Below are positions 45,811-55,400 of a stretch of DNA of 64,000 nt, in pieces. The notes beneath the pieces were generated by a model that saw nothing but the letters and a program-made list of their open reading frames with translations, had not been told where the DNA came from and did no database searches. This DNA comes from Spongiihabitans sp963422685 (GTDB lineage Bacteria; Pseudomonadota; Gammaproteobacteria; Arenicellales; Poriferihabitantaceae). The stretch spans positions 868,001-932,000 of the forward strand of contig OY730442.1 of the NCBI GenBank assembly GCA_963422685.1, written 5' to 3'. A program made the translations under genes and the position numbers. Every line of letters starts with the position of its first letter. The stretch's first letter is position 1.

Positions 45811-46301
45811 ATGAGTCGCGTAATAAGAATTCCAGCCAATGTCTACAGCCGTATTGAACAACATGCAAAAGGCTTTGATACACCTGCAAACGTAATTGAA
45901 AATTTGTTAAATTACTACGAAGGCGTGGTAGATCAAACTCCAGAAAAGATAAGTAAGAGTAAAAAATATACAACAAAATATTATTTCAAAAATCAAAGCA
46001 AGGCTTGTTCATGCTGTTATATATGCACATGTTTTAATCAATCCATATACTTCATATAGTGAGCTGAAATACATATTCCCTAAAGATATTCAAGGCTCTA
46101 TTGGTGTCTTTAACCACTCGGAATATATAGAAACAAAATACAGTGGAAAATCTAGTAAAAGACACTTTATAAAGGATAAAGAAATTATACAGCTATCGGA
46201 CTGTAAAATCGCAATCTGCACCGAGCGGGGAATTGTAAATATTGACAAATTTATCAACAAAGCAAAATCATTAGACTACGATATTCAACCAATCAACTAG
46301 A
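45811..46301 (+). pseudogene. conserved integron-cassette protein, frameshifted
   Basis: MSRVIRIPANVYSRIEQHAK, then PANVIENLLNYYEGV, an N-terminus I recall from many marine cassette proteins. The frame breaks near 45997 and continues one frame over as ARLVHAVIYAHVLINPYTSY, FPKDIQGSIGVFNHSEYIE, KRHFIKDKEIIQLSDCKIAI and ends at 46301. GGGGGAG lies before the ATG. The N-terminal 40 residues resemble a ribbon-helix-helix DNA-binding segment. Function unknown. Confidence 0.7.
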
Positions 46302-46344
46302 AAAAAATTTTCCATGGGGAGTGCAAATACAGCTTTACCAAAAA

Positions 46345-46455
46345 ATGTCTCGAATAACAAATTTAGATGCTGGCAACATTAGCGCCAAAGTCGGCAGCTC
46401 CAAATCTGTGGCTGGTATTAACAATCATTCAAATGCATCAACGAAAACAAAATAA
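46345..46455 (+). CDS. possible 36-aa peptide
   Basis: ATG in A-rich context, MSRITNLDAGNISAKVGSSK then serine/asparagine-rich end. It lies between the frameshifted cassette gene and attC 5. Weak evidence: no binding site and low complexity. Confidence 0.2.
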   Translation: MSRITNLDAGNISAKVGSSKSVAGINNHSNASTKTK

Positions 46456-46520
46456 ATTTACTGGCAATGTAACATGTTGACCATCCCTGAAATCCAGGAA
46501 ATAATTGAAGGGCTGGCGTC

Positions 46521-46581
46521 TTATAACAAATGTATACAGTCGGATGCGGCAGAGCCGCGCCGATGATGCGAGGCGTTATAC
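46521..46581 (+). repeat. attC-like site 5
   Basis: Inverse core TTATAAC (46521-46527), core GTTATAC (46575-46581). Arms ACAGTCGGATGCGGC and GCCGCGCCGATGATGCG pair around AGA. Closely related to sites 2 and the half site at 45101. Confidence 0.88.
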
Positions 46582-46614
46582 CGCAGAATTGAATAATATA
46601 CAGGAATCTGGATT

Positions 46615-46959
46615 TTGAGCAGTGATAAGGAATACGTAGCTATTTTTCTCGAACCGATAGAGAAATCGCGGTTTTACAAGCTGAATTTTGGTAATGCTCC
46701 AAAATCTGATGGTTATACTTTGCCGCAATTCCATGAACTGTATGGATTTGAACTCAGACCTGATGTATTCCGCCCGCCAGACAGCAGAGAGCTGGGAGAA
46801 ATGCTGGACAAAGTTTCACGAGCTGAGGAAAGCTCTAAAAGCTACTACATCAAAAAAAAGCTGGAGGATTTGGAAGACTACCAGGGCGCAAAACAGGCGC
46901 ATGACGAGTTTATGGCTTCTGGTGAAAAAGCAGTGCCTTTTAATGAGGTTAAAAAATGA
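46615..46959 (+). CDS. hypothetical cassette protein, 114 aa
   Basis: TTG start, 34 bases after attC 5. Product contains YVAIFLEPIEKSRFYKLNFG, YTLPQFHELYGFELRPDVFR and a charged helical end (YYIKKKLEDLEDYQGAKQAH). No family assigned. The gene is open but its last codons run into the IS5 remnant at 46955, so the natural C-terminus may be lost. Confidence 0.55.
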   Translation: MSSDKEYVAIFLEPIEKSRFYKLNFGNAPKSDGYTLPQFHELYGFELRPDVFRPPDSRELGEMLDKVSRAEESSKSYYIKKKLEDLEDYQGAKQAHDEFMASGEKAVPFNEVKK

Positions 46960-47045
46960 GCACCTGGAAACGCAAATTAACTTGAATGCAGACAGGATAG
47001 TCTCAAAAATCAACCAGCAATTATCGTTATCAATTCACTGTTCTC
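46955..47045 (+). mobile_element. IS5-family right-end remnant
   Basis: GCACCTGGAAACGCAAATTA and CTTGAATGCAGACAGGATAG match 42945-43010 and, less closely, 32175-32240, the 3' ends of the related IS5 copies. Only this end survives. Confidence 0.75.
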
Positions 47046-47099
47046 CCATAAACACTCAATAAGAAAGGTTTAAATCCCAGCAAGTTGTTACAATAGATG

Positions 47100-48200
47100 T
47101 ACCACCAAACACTGTAAATACACGGAGATTGAAGCCTTGGCATATCAATAATACGATTTTTTTCGCTCAATTACTGAAACTTGTTCCGAGACATGAATTT
47201 GAATCCCTGGCCAATCAGCCTCATTCAGTAATATCTCTGCACAAGCCAACAAACTTTATCACCTCGGTGCAGCCTCCGTCACCGCTCATCGCTGGCAAGG
47301 TGAATGAAACACCGCCTCATGAACTCTATGAAGCCCGGTTCGCCAAATTACTTGCTCGCTGTCAAAGCGCTGCCCAAAGCATGGCTTTCGCTTTAAAAAC
47401 AAGATTTTCTCCCTGGACGCCTCCGCTATTGATCTGTGTCTGAGCGTCTTTCCCTGGGCCAAATTCCGCTCCACCAAAAGCGCCGTTAAACTCCATGTCG
47501 GCCTGGATCACGACGGCTTCCTTCCAACCTTTATCGCCATTACCGATGGCAAAACACATGACATTACTGCTGCCCGTGCCCTTACATCTGCCAAAAGACA
47601 GCATTGTTGTCATAGATCAAAGCTACAACGATTATTCCTGGTATAACCAGATAATAACAATGATATTTTCTTCGTTACTCGACTGCGCAAGAATGCTCGT
47701 TACCGTGTCATTGAGCACCAAGGGGTGACCTGTGCTCAAACCCTCGAACTCACGGGAACAAAGGCCTCGAACTGCCAGAGTAAACTGCGCCGAATCGGCT
47801 TTAAAGATGCCGAAACGGACATTCGCTACACTTTCCTGACCAACAACTTCCACCTGGCCGCAGCACCATTGCCCGTATCTACAAAGCCCGCTGGCAGATA
47901 GAGCTGTTTTTCAAATGAATCAAACAAAATCTGAAGATAAAGAGCTTTCCTGGCACTTCCAAAAACGCCGTTCTGACCCAGATCCGGATCGCGCTGTGCG
48001 TGTATCTACTGCTCAGTTACCTCAAGTTCATTAACAATGTCCAGCCAGGTCTTCAGAGGATACTGCGGCTGTTACAGCTCAATTTGTTTGAACGTCGTGA
48101 CTTGCTGGTCTGGCTTAGAGGCGACCCGCCAGAACCCCGACATTCACCTAATCAAAACTCACTGGTGTTTACATGTAAGTTTATGGAACAGCAGTGACAA
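47100..48200 (+). pseudogene. IS4-family transposase, decayed
   Basis: Pieces in several frames follow the family order: FAQLLKLVPRHEFESLAN (about 47165), NKLYHLGA-like segment (47250), SLDASAIDLCLSVFPWAKFR with KSAVKLHVGLDHDGFLP (47410-47540; first catalytic Asp), GKTHDITAARALTSAKR, VTRLRKNARYRVIEHQGVTC (47670), RWQIELFF-like remnant (about 47890) and VYLLLSYLKFINNVQPGLQR (48000). A section near the N-terminus is deleted and at least four shifts or stops exist. Just beyond it GTTAGAT (48291-48297) is an orphan attC core, so the element probably inserted into an attC. Confidence 0.8.
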
Positions 48201-48322
48201 TATATAAGCAAATCGACATGTTTTTATGAAAACAGGTCGATTTTCCTGATTTGCTTTATAATATTGGATATATGGGTGAATTTGCCTATGACTAATTGTT
48301 AGATTTTAAATTGGAGATCGTC

Positions 48323-49061
48323 ATGGATTTTTAGGGCTGGGTATTGCTGATAATTGTCGTAGGTGTAGACATTGGTATAGCGCAAGCTATTGCCGTGTCA
48401 AACAAAAAGAAATTTATGGAGGAAAAGTTAGAATCTCTTCCTGACTTTTCGCCTACTCAGAAAATAATGGGGAATAACGGCGATACTGGGCTTGCAGTTG
48501 ATGAAGAACGAAAAAAGGTGGTCTTGATCAACAATGGTGCGGCTGGCATAGATCTAATAACGATTACATACCGAGATGTACTATCATCTGAAATATTCGT
48601 GGACGGAGAGACCGTTACAAAAAAAGCTCGGGGTAGCCAACTTGGTGAGGCACTTCTTGGGGGGATTGCGCTGGGCGGTGTAGCAGCAATAATTGGCGGT
48701 TTGTCTGGTAAAAAAATATCATCCGATAAAGTTAAAAGAGTTGACCTTATAATAACTGTCAATAATACCAAGAATCCCTTGCAGGATATTAACTTTATGG
48801 ATGTCTAGGGAAAGAAAGACGACATTATTTATAAATCGGCTATGGAGCAATCTCGTCATTGGCATGGATTAATGGCTCCTCTGACCAGAACCGCAGATAA
48901 CAAAGATGATCGCCAAGAAGGTGTTAAGGCCTCTACCGAGGCCGCGAGTAACAATCAGACCTCTTTGGCGGACGAACTATCAAAGTTGAGCGCTCTTCGG
49001 GATAAGGGAGTGCTCTCATGAAGAAGAATTCTCTATACAGAAACAAAAGCTACTGTCTTAG
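48323..49061 (+). pseudogene. SHOCT-domain cassette gene with two in-frame TAG codons
   Basis: GGAG six bases before ATG 48323. Frame: MDF-TAG(48332-48334)-GWVLLIIVVGVDIGIAQAIA (membrane segment), LAVDEERKKVVLINNGAAGI, GEALLGGIALGGVAAIIGGL, NFMDV-TAG(48806-48808)-GKKDDIIYKSAMEQSRHWHG, then SLADELSKLSALRDKGVLS, the SHOCT domain. Near 49018 one extra base shifts the frame; the correct end EEEFSIQKQKLLS stops at 49061, 17 bases before attC 6. Apart from two amber codons and this indel the gene is complete. SHOCT proteins are membrane-linked; role unknown. Confidence 0.78.
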
Positions 49062-49077
49062 TGTCGAGCTTCATAAA

Positions 49078-49149
49078 ATCTAACAAGTTGCTACACGCGG
49101 AAAAATCACTCGCTGCGCTCACAATTTTCCGGTGAGCAAGGCGTTAGGA
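49078..49149 (+). repeat. attC-like site 6
   Basis: Inverse core ATCTAAC (49078-49084), core GTTAGGA (49143-49149). Arms GCGGAAAAATCACTCGC and GTGAGCAAGGC-type pairing around TGCGCTCACAATTTTCC. 72 bp. Confidence 0.85.
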
Positions 49150-49175
49150 ATTTACAAAAACTTAAGGAGTAAGAT

Positions 49176-49401
49176 ATGTATTCAGCTGCATTCATTTTTG
49201 AACCTAGTAATTGAAGAATTTTATATTTTGAATAACCAAATACATAAAATAGCAGCATCTATAAACGGCTTTCTTGGTAGGGAATCATGGCAATCTTCAG
49301 ATGGAAAGAAGATAAATGCCACTTATTACTGGAAAAACATGGAAGCATTGAAAGAATTTTCAAAGCACCCCAAACACATTGAGGCGAGCACTACACATTA
49401 A
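49176..49401 (+). pseudogene. antibiotic biosynthesis monooxygenase-like cassette gene, frameshifted
   Basis: AAGGAG before the ATG; MYSAAFIFEPSN then a TGA from a small deletion (about 49212); the other frame gives EFYILNNQIHKIAASINGFL, GRESWQSSDGKKINATYYWK and NMEALKEFSKHPKHIEA, a clear ABM-type dimeric alpha-beta barrel. The family C-terminus (about 15 residues) is replaced by unrelated sequence at about 49383. Confidence 0.7.
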
Positions 49402-49639
49402 AGAAGTAAAAGATGCAGAGAAACTAAGTGATGAAAATGGACAAGGAATTATTTTATCTTCACCAGATGGTTTTATATTCTTTTTGGTTGTTATTGATAC
49501 TATAACAAGTACGGTAAAAAGAGTTTCTTTGAATATTAAGATAGATGAAGAATTTAATGCCGATAAATTGGCGTGCAATGTATTTTCTGTCAACCCTATA
49601 ATAATGACATTGGAGGACTCTAGGTTATCGAAAGAGTAA
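49379..49639 (+). CDS. hypothetical fragment, 86 aa
   Basis: A frame containing KLSDENGQGIILSSPDGFIF and FLVVIDTITSTVKRVSLNIK, joined to the truncated monooxygenase-like gene. Protein-like but without start signals or known domain; probably the 3' part of another cassette gene. Confidence 0.35.
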   Translation: MRRALHIKEVKDAEKLSDENGQGIILSSPDGFIFFLVVIDTITSTVKRVSLNIKIDEEFNADKLACNVFSVNPIIMTLEDSRLSKE

Positions 49640-49935
49640 AAAAGGAAAATATTGGATTCAATATTTCTTTAAAGAAAAGATGAAATCAAAAAAACATTCA
49701 TTAGAAATAATGTTGAATACACTTCCGCACTATTAAAATAACAAGGTTTTGTCTTTATTGCAAATTCTATAAGTGAAAAAGCTGAGGGATTGATTCAAAA
49801 AAATTTCAGAAAATCCTGAATATGTAGATTATGACGAACGCGACTTAGTTGATGCTTCCAAATCAGAGACTCAACGCATAAAAATATGACAAAACAATTC
49901 AAAAAAGAATGGAATGATTTATCTGAAAAATAATC
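49640..49935. other. AT-rich degraded cassette sequence
   Basis: Short broken frames, for example one ending FKKEWNDLSEK and a stop just before attC 7. No gene can be supported. Confidence 0.4.
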
Positions 49936-49992
49936 GCCTAACAAAGCACTCCAGGGGACGGCTACCGCCGCCGCTGAGTTTAGTCGTTATAC
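49936..49992 (+). repeat. attC-like site 7
   Basis: Inverse core GCCTAAC (49936-49942), core GTTATAC (49986-49992). Arms CTCCAGGGGACGGC and GCCGCTGAGTTTAG pair around TACCGCC. 57 bp, very close in layout to site 3. Confidence 0.9.
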
Positions 49993-50022
49993 GTACCGTG
50001 ATTTCAGAATAAGGCAACATGT

Positions 50023-50103
50023 ATGGATAAAAGACTTGAACTAATCTCCCTTGTAGAGCAAGAACTCAAATCTGGAGTTGATGAAAAACAAATCATCGAT
50101 AAG
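50023..50103 (+). pseudogene. cassette gene cut off by an insertion element
   Basis: Thirty-one bases after attC 7, ATG begins MDKRLELISLVEQELKSGVD then EKQIIDKL, and the frame runs straight into the IS427-like element at 50104. The N-terminus resembles that of other short helical cassette proteins. The rest is lost. Confidence 0.6.
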
Positions 50104-50679
50104 CTAGGTCGTGTTGACGAATTATCAAATTATTAATAATTGTATCCCGCAACCGTTTTGAGGAGGGTCGTCATGAGTATACGGGTCGCGGACTGAATCG
50201 ATCTTGCAGGACATCAAGCACCCCGGAGTCAGTAGGGACAGGCCCCCGTGCCTGTCCGGATGAAGGACAACCACGGGGGGTTGTCCCTGCATTGTCGTTA
50301 TCGGACATCGAAAGGTATGCCCGGAAAAATCTCAAATACGGGAGCAGCATGACGCCAGGGGCTTCAAGCTGCTGTGGGCGCAGTTGAAAGACGGCCCCGA
50401 ACCGACTGCGGTGGTCATGGACCAGGCCTGCGATACCGACGCCACACAGCCGGCACACCGGGGCATTGAAGCCGTGATTCCCGCCAGGGCGAACCGCACC
50501 GAGCGGCTTCCCCATGACCGGGAGAAGTACCAGCTGGGTCAGAAGGTGGAGCGGTTCTTCAACCAACCCAAACATTTTCGCCGCATCGCCACGCGCGATG
50601 AGAAACTCTCTTGTTCCTGGCATTCGTTCGTATCGTGTCAAGCCGGATTATACTCCGATAACTCGTCAACACGGCCTAG
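50104..50679 (+). mobile_element. IS5/IS427-like element (copy 3), internally deleted
   Basis: CTAGGTCGTGTTGACGA at the left and its inverted counterpart TCGTCAACACGGCCTAG at the right, CTAG on both sides, 576 bp. The interior encodes the C-terminal third of an IS5-family transposase from about 50384 (DQACDTDA, then VERFFNQPKHFRRIATRDEK), with the DDE Glu region in the last part. The N-terminal two-thirds is missing, so it cannot move by itself. Same family as 121-331 and 10744-11217. Confidence 0.88.
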
Positions 50680-50780
50680 TACAATGTGGCTTAGATTTAG
50701 TCTAAACCTCTCCATATAACTCCCGTTTTTTACCTGTTCAGGCGCCTCTTGTTTAAAAATGTGCGCCTGATTCGTCATGC

Positions 50781-50809
50781 TTGTTGCCATTTGGTCTGCA
50801 CCATACAAT
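50781..50809 (+). promoter_or_regulatory. soxB: candidate promoter of the sox operon
   Basis: TTGTTG, 17-bp spacer, TACAAT, ending 26 bases before the soxB ATG. It lies between the insertion element and soxB, so expression does not depend on upstream genes. GGTGAGAG is the likely ribosome-binding site. Confidence 0.45.
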
Positions 50810-50835
50810 AATGCAAACAATTCTGGTGAGAGAAC

Positions 50836-52101
50836 ATGACCCGATTTTCCGCCTGGTCGGTATTTAAAAATGGCCTGACCGGGCAAAAAGGCTGGGAGCG
50901 CCAATGGCGTGATCCGCAGCCCAAAAAGAAGTATGACGTTGTTATTGTCGGTGCGGGATTGCATGGCCTTGCTACCGCCTATTATCTGGCAAAGAATCAC
51001 CGCGTTAAAAATATCGCTGTCCTGGAAAAAGGCTGGCTCGGCGGCGGCAATGCCGGGCGAAACACCACTATCGTGCGCTCCAACTATATGATGCCCGGGA
51101 ATCGTTTTTTCTACGAGCATTCATTGAAGTTGTGGGAAAACCTGAGCCATGCGCTGAACTATAACGTGATGTTCAGCCAGCGGGCGCATGTTTCCCTGTT
51201 GCACAGCCCGGCGGCGCGTGACGCGGCGGCGCGGCGGTACAACACCATGCGCCTGACCGACAGCGATGGCGAGCTTTGGGACTTGCATACCCTGAAGAAA
51301 GAGATACCGCATCTTGACTATCGTAATGCAAGATTTCCCATCATCGGCGCGGCGGTGCAAAAACGCGCGGGCAATGCGCGACATGATTCGGTGGCCTGGG
51401 GATATGCGCGGGGCGCAGACCGGCAGGGCGTGGATATTATTCAAAATTGCGAAGTAACCGGCGTGGTTCGAAAGCATGGACGAATTACCGCGCTGGAAAC
51501 TTCCAGGGGCAGCATCGGCGCCGGGAAGGTGGGTTTTGCCGTGGCCGGTCATTCATCGCGACTTTGGCAGATGGCCGAATTGGGCAATCTGCCAATCGAA
51601 ACCCACAAATTGCAGGCATTTGTTTCCGAACCGCTTAAGCCCTTGCTCGACCAGGTGGTGGTATTTGGTGTGGGCGGAGCACACTTTTATATTTCCCAGT
51701 CAGACAAGGGCGGCATGGTTTTCGGCGGCGACCTGGATTGGTATAAATCCTATGCCCAGCGCGGTAATTTACCCATTGTGCAGGACGTGGCTGAATGCGC
51801 CACGTCAATTCTGCCCTGCCTTGGACGTGTGCGCCTGCTGCGGCATTGGGCGGGTGTGATGGATATGACCATGGATGGCTCGGCTTTCATTTGTAAAACA
51901 CCGTTCGAAAACCTTTATCTGAATGCGGGCTGGAACTACGGCGGGTTTAAGGCCACACCGGCATCGGGCTGGTATTTCGCCGATTTAATCGCCAATGATC
52001 GGCCCGACCCGACCATTGAACACTTTGATCTCAAGCGGTTTGAACGCGGCGTGATTATTGATGAGCGCGGCGCAGGGCCAGACCCCAAGCTGCACGGTTA
52101 A
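50836..52101 (+). CDS. soxB: sarcosine oxidase beta subunit (or N-methylglutamate dehydrogenase MgdA)
   Basis: A 421-aa flavoprotein subunit that oxidises an N-methyl amino acid. FAD motif VVIVGAGLHGLATAYYLAKN (about 35-54); NTTIVRSNYMMPGN after it is the FAD loop; RHDSVAWGYARGAD (about 183) is the segment that carries the covalent-FMN His in heterotetrameric sarcosine oxidase; GGHFY-like GGAHFYISQSDKGGMVFGGD and NAGWNYGGFKATPASG at the C-terminus are SoxB-specific. First gene of soxBDAG. Confidence 0.93.
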   Translation: MTRFSAWSVFKNGLTGQKGWERQWRDPQPKKKYDVVIVGAGLHGLATAYYLAKNHRVKNIAVLEKGWLGGGNAGRNTTIVRSNYMMPGNRFFYEHSLKLWENLSHALNYNVMFSQRAHVSLLHSPAARDAAARRYNTMRLTDSDGELWDLHTLKKEIPHLDYRNARFPIIGAAVQKRAGNARHDSVAWGYARGADRQGVDIIQNCEVTGVVRKHGRITALETSRGSIGAGKVGFAVAGHSSRLWQMAELGNLPIETHKLQAFVSEPLKPLLDQVVVFGVGGAHFYISQSDKGGMVFGGDLDWYKSYAQRGNLPIVQDVAECATSILPCLGRVRLLRHWAGVMDMTMDGSAFICKTPFENLYLNAGWNYGGFKATPASGWYFADLIANDRPDPTIEHFDLKRFERGVIIDERGAGPDPKLHG

Positions 52102-52152
52102 CCCCACAACAGCTAAAAGACTGGGCCAAAAGACAAGGCAGAGAAAGAAAAA

Positions 52153-52452
52153 ATGATCAGGATAAATTGCCCCTTTTGCGGTGAGCGCGACCATAGTGAA
52201 TTCACCTATGGTGGTGATGCTTCTATTGTCTACCCGCGACTGGATGCCTCCCTGCAAGCATGGCACGATGCGGTGTTCATGCGCGAGAATATTCGCGGGG
52301 TGCAGTCTGAAACCTGGCACCATGTCAGCGGTTGCCGGATGTGGCTGGTAGTGGAGCGCGACACCCTGACTCATGTAATACATTCGGTGCGACCGGCCCA
52401 CCCGGGTAATGCAGCGGTGCTGTGCGAAAATTCCGGGGAGGCCGGGAAATGA
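52153..52452 (+). CDS. soxD: sarcosine oxidase delta subunit
   Basis: A 99-aa zinc-binding subunit: CPFCGERDHSEFTYGGDA (6-23), then WHHVSGCRMWLVVERDT (about 55) with the remaining Cys/His ligands. Its stop overlaps the soxA start by four bases (ATGA). Confidence 0.95.
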   Translation: MIRINCPFCGERDHSEFTYGGDASIVYPRLDASLQAWHDAVFMRENIRGVQSETWHHVSGCRMWLVVERDTLTHVIHSVRPAHPGNAAVLCENSGEAGK

Positions 52453-55400
52453 GCGCAAAAAGAGTATCAAGCGGCGGGCGAATCAATCGTAAAACCTACC
52501 TGGAATTTTCCTGGGACGGCAAAAAAATGGCCGGCTTTGCCGGCGACACGCTGGCATCCGCATTGCTGGCAAATGGTGAAAAAGTCCTGGGCCGCAGCTT
52601 TAAATATCATCGGCCCCGGGGCATTATGAGTGCCGGGGTGGAAGAATCCGGCGCCATGGTCACCGTCGGCGAAGGCGCTCGCCGGGACCCGAATGTCAAG
52701 GCCACCATGCAGGAGTTATACGATGGATTAGTTGCCACCGGGCAAAATGCCTGGCCGAATGTGCGAATCGATGTGGGCGCGGTAAACGGCTTGTTCAGCC
52801 GGTTCTTTGCCGCAGGTTTTTACTACAAAACGTTTATGGGCATCCCGCCAATGCAATGGCGTCTGGGCGCCTGGGGCGGCGGCACCGGGATGTGGATGAA
52901 ATATGAAGCGCTTATCCGCAAAGCGGCGGGGATGGGCGCCGCCTCCCGCGAACCCGACCCGGATCAGTATGAACATAGCCATGTATTTTGCGATGTGCTG
53001 GTGGTGGGTTCCGGGCCAGCTGGATTGGCGGCTGCGGTGGTGGCCGCCGAAGCCGGATTTGCAGTGATTCTGGTGGAGCAGGATTATGAGCCGGGCGGCG
53101 ATTTGCTGTCGCAGTCCGACCGCAATGCGGAGAAAATACGCGCCGAGCTGGTAGAAAAGGCTGAAAAAGCCGGGGTGAAAATGATGACCCGCACAACCGC
53201 TTTTGGTTTATACGATTGCGGCACCGCCGGACTGCTTGAAAGAGTGACGGATCACCTCGGTAGTTTTGAAAGTTATCTGCCAAGACAGCGATTCTGGACA
53301 GTCAGAACAAAGCACACGGTTTTGGCGACTGGAGCAATCGAGCGCCAAATCGCCTTTGGCAACAACGACCGGCCCGGGGTGATGACGGCAGCAGCGGGGA
53401 GAACTTATCTGAATCGATACGGCGTTCTGGCGGGACAGCGGATTGTTATTTCAACCAATAACGATTCGGCATACCAGTCGGCTGCCGACTTTGCCAATGC
53501 CGGTGCGGCGGTGAGTTTGCTGGAGGCCAGAACATCCCTGTCCACGGCTTTGATGGAGATGATTGGCGACTGCGGCGTGACGCTGCGCACCCGGTCTGCG
53601 GCGATGAAAGCGCGTGGCTGGCGCAGCGTGGCTGGAGTGGAAATCGCCGTGTCCGGCAGCGATGGATGGCGCGCACAGGGGACGGAATCCTGCGATCTGA
53701 TTCTGGTCTCTGGCGGCTGGTCTCCGGTGGTCAATCTTGCTTCGCATCGTGGCCTCAGGCCAGTGTGGAATGCCACGCAGACGTGTTTCCTGGCGCCTGA
53801 AACCGATGAACCTGTGTATATGGCCGGTTCCGCTGCGGGCATCTGGAATACCGAGGATTGCCTGAGTTCCGGCGAGTCGGTGGGCGCTGGAGTGGCCAGG
53901 GCGCTGGGCGGTAAAACCCGACCCCGGTCCTGCCCGGATACGGGCGGTTGGCAGACGCCAATTCTGCCGGTCTACGAGATTAAAGTGCCTGGAAAAAAAC
54001 TTAAATGCCTGGTCGATCCGCAACATGATGTGACCACGGAGGATATTCGGCTGGCTCACCGGGAAGGATTTGTTTCAGTCGAGCATTTGAAGCGCTACAC
54101 CACGCTGGGAATGGCCACGGACGGCGGCAAGGTTGGAAATATCATTGGCCTGGCGCTTATGGCCGAAGCGCTGGGCAAGGAAATTCCTGCGCTGGGCACC
54201 ACCACGTTCCGACCGCCCTATACGCCGGTTGCGATCGGTGCGTTGAAGGGTCGCAATGTGGGCGAGCATTTTCGGGCGCTGCGGCGAACGCCGATGCACG
54301 ACTGGAATCTGGCGCATGGCGCAACCATGACCATGGCCGGCCTGTGGCATCGCCCCTGGTACTTCGCCCGGGCAGGAGAAGATATCAACCAGGCCTATGT
54401 GCGGGAAACGGAAACAACCCGCAAATCCGTGGGGCTGTGCGACGTTACCTCGCTGGGGAAAATTGCCGTACAAGGCCCGGATGCAACGGAATTTCTCAAT
54501 CGCATTTATACCAACCCGTTTGCCAGGCTGGCCATTGGCAAGGCACGATACGGCATCATGCTGCGCGATGACGGCCTGGTTCTGGACGATGGCACCACTT
54601 GGCGGCTTTCCGAGTACGATTATTTTATGACCACCACCACGGCCCACGCCGGCAAGGTGATGGTATGGCTGGAAGAGTTGCTGCAAACCCGCTGGCAGGA
54701 CCTCAAAGTCCATGTCACTTCGGTCTCCGAGCAATGGGCCGGCAGCGCTGTAGCCGGGCCAAAATCCCGTGACGTGCTAAAAGCGTGCGTCCATGACCCG
54801 GCCGTGGTGGAAAATGCAGTACTGCCGTTTATGGGGGTGATTGAAACTACCCTCAAGCGGAGTGTTCCCTGTCGAATCGCCAGAATCAGCTTTTCCGGTG
54901 AAATGGCCTTTGAAGTTTACGTGCCCTCGGACTATGCGGAAGCATTGATGAACCTGCTCCGAGATGCGGCTGAACCATTGGGCGGATGTTTATACGGAAC
55001 CGAAGCGCTCGGTGCCATGCGCATTGAAAAGGGCCATGTTACCGGTGCAGAACTTGACGGCCGGGTGACCATCGACGATGCCGGGCTTGGAAAAATGGCG
55101 TCACCGAATAAAGTGTTTGTCGGCAGCGTGCTGCGCAATCGGCCCGAGTTGATGCGTGAAGATCGACCACGGCTGGTGGGGATTAAACCCAAAGATGCCA
55201 ACCAGGTCTTTAACGCTGGTGCCATTTTGTGTAAACAAGGCCATGTTGCGGGGTTGGGTGAGGGCTGGATCACCGCCGTCACCCATTCGCCGGCCATGGG
55301 GCACTGGATTGGTCTTGGCTTTATATCCGGCGGTCACCAGGCCTGGCAGGGCGAAACCGTGATTGCCGCCGACCCGGTGCGCAAAGGCAATGTGGAGGTG

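Noticed and set aside
48200..48250. Terminator at AAATCGACATG ... GGTCGATTT
   Set aside because: The dyad lies at the end of the IS4 remnant and is more simply part of its terminal sequence.
30516..49061. Pyrrolysine or reassigned TAG decoding
   Set aside because: Many sound genes here end in TAG (metY, glxD, soxG), no pylT/pylS-like gene is seen, and several interrupted genes also carry frameshifts, which points to decay.
53451..54059. 202-aa minus-strand frame in soxA
   Set aside because: Shadow of a well-supported gene with GC-rich codons.
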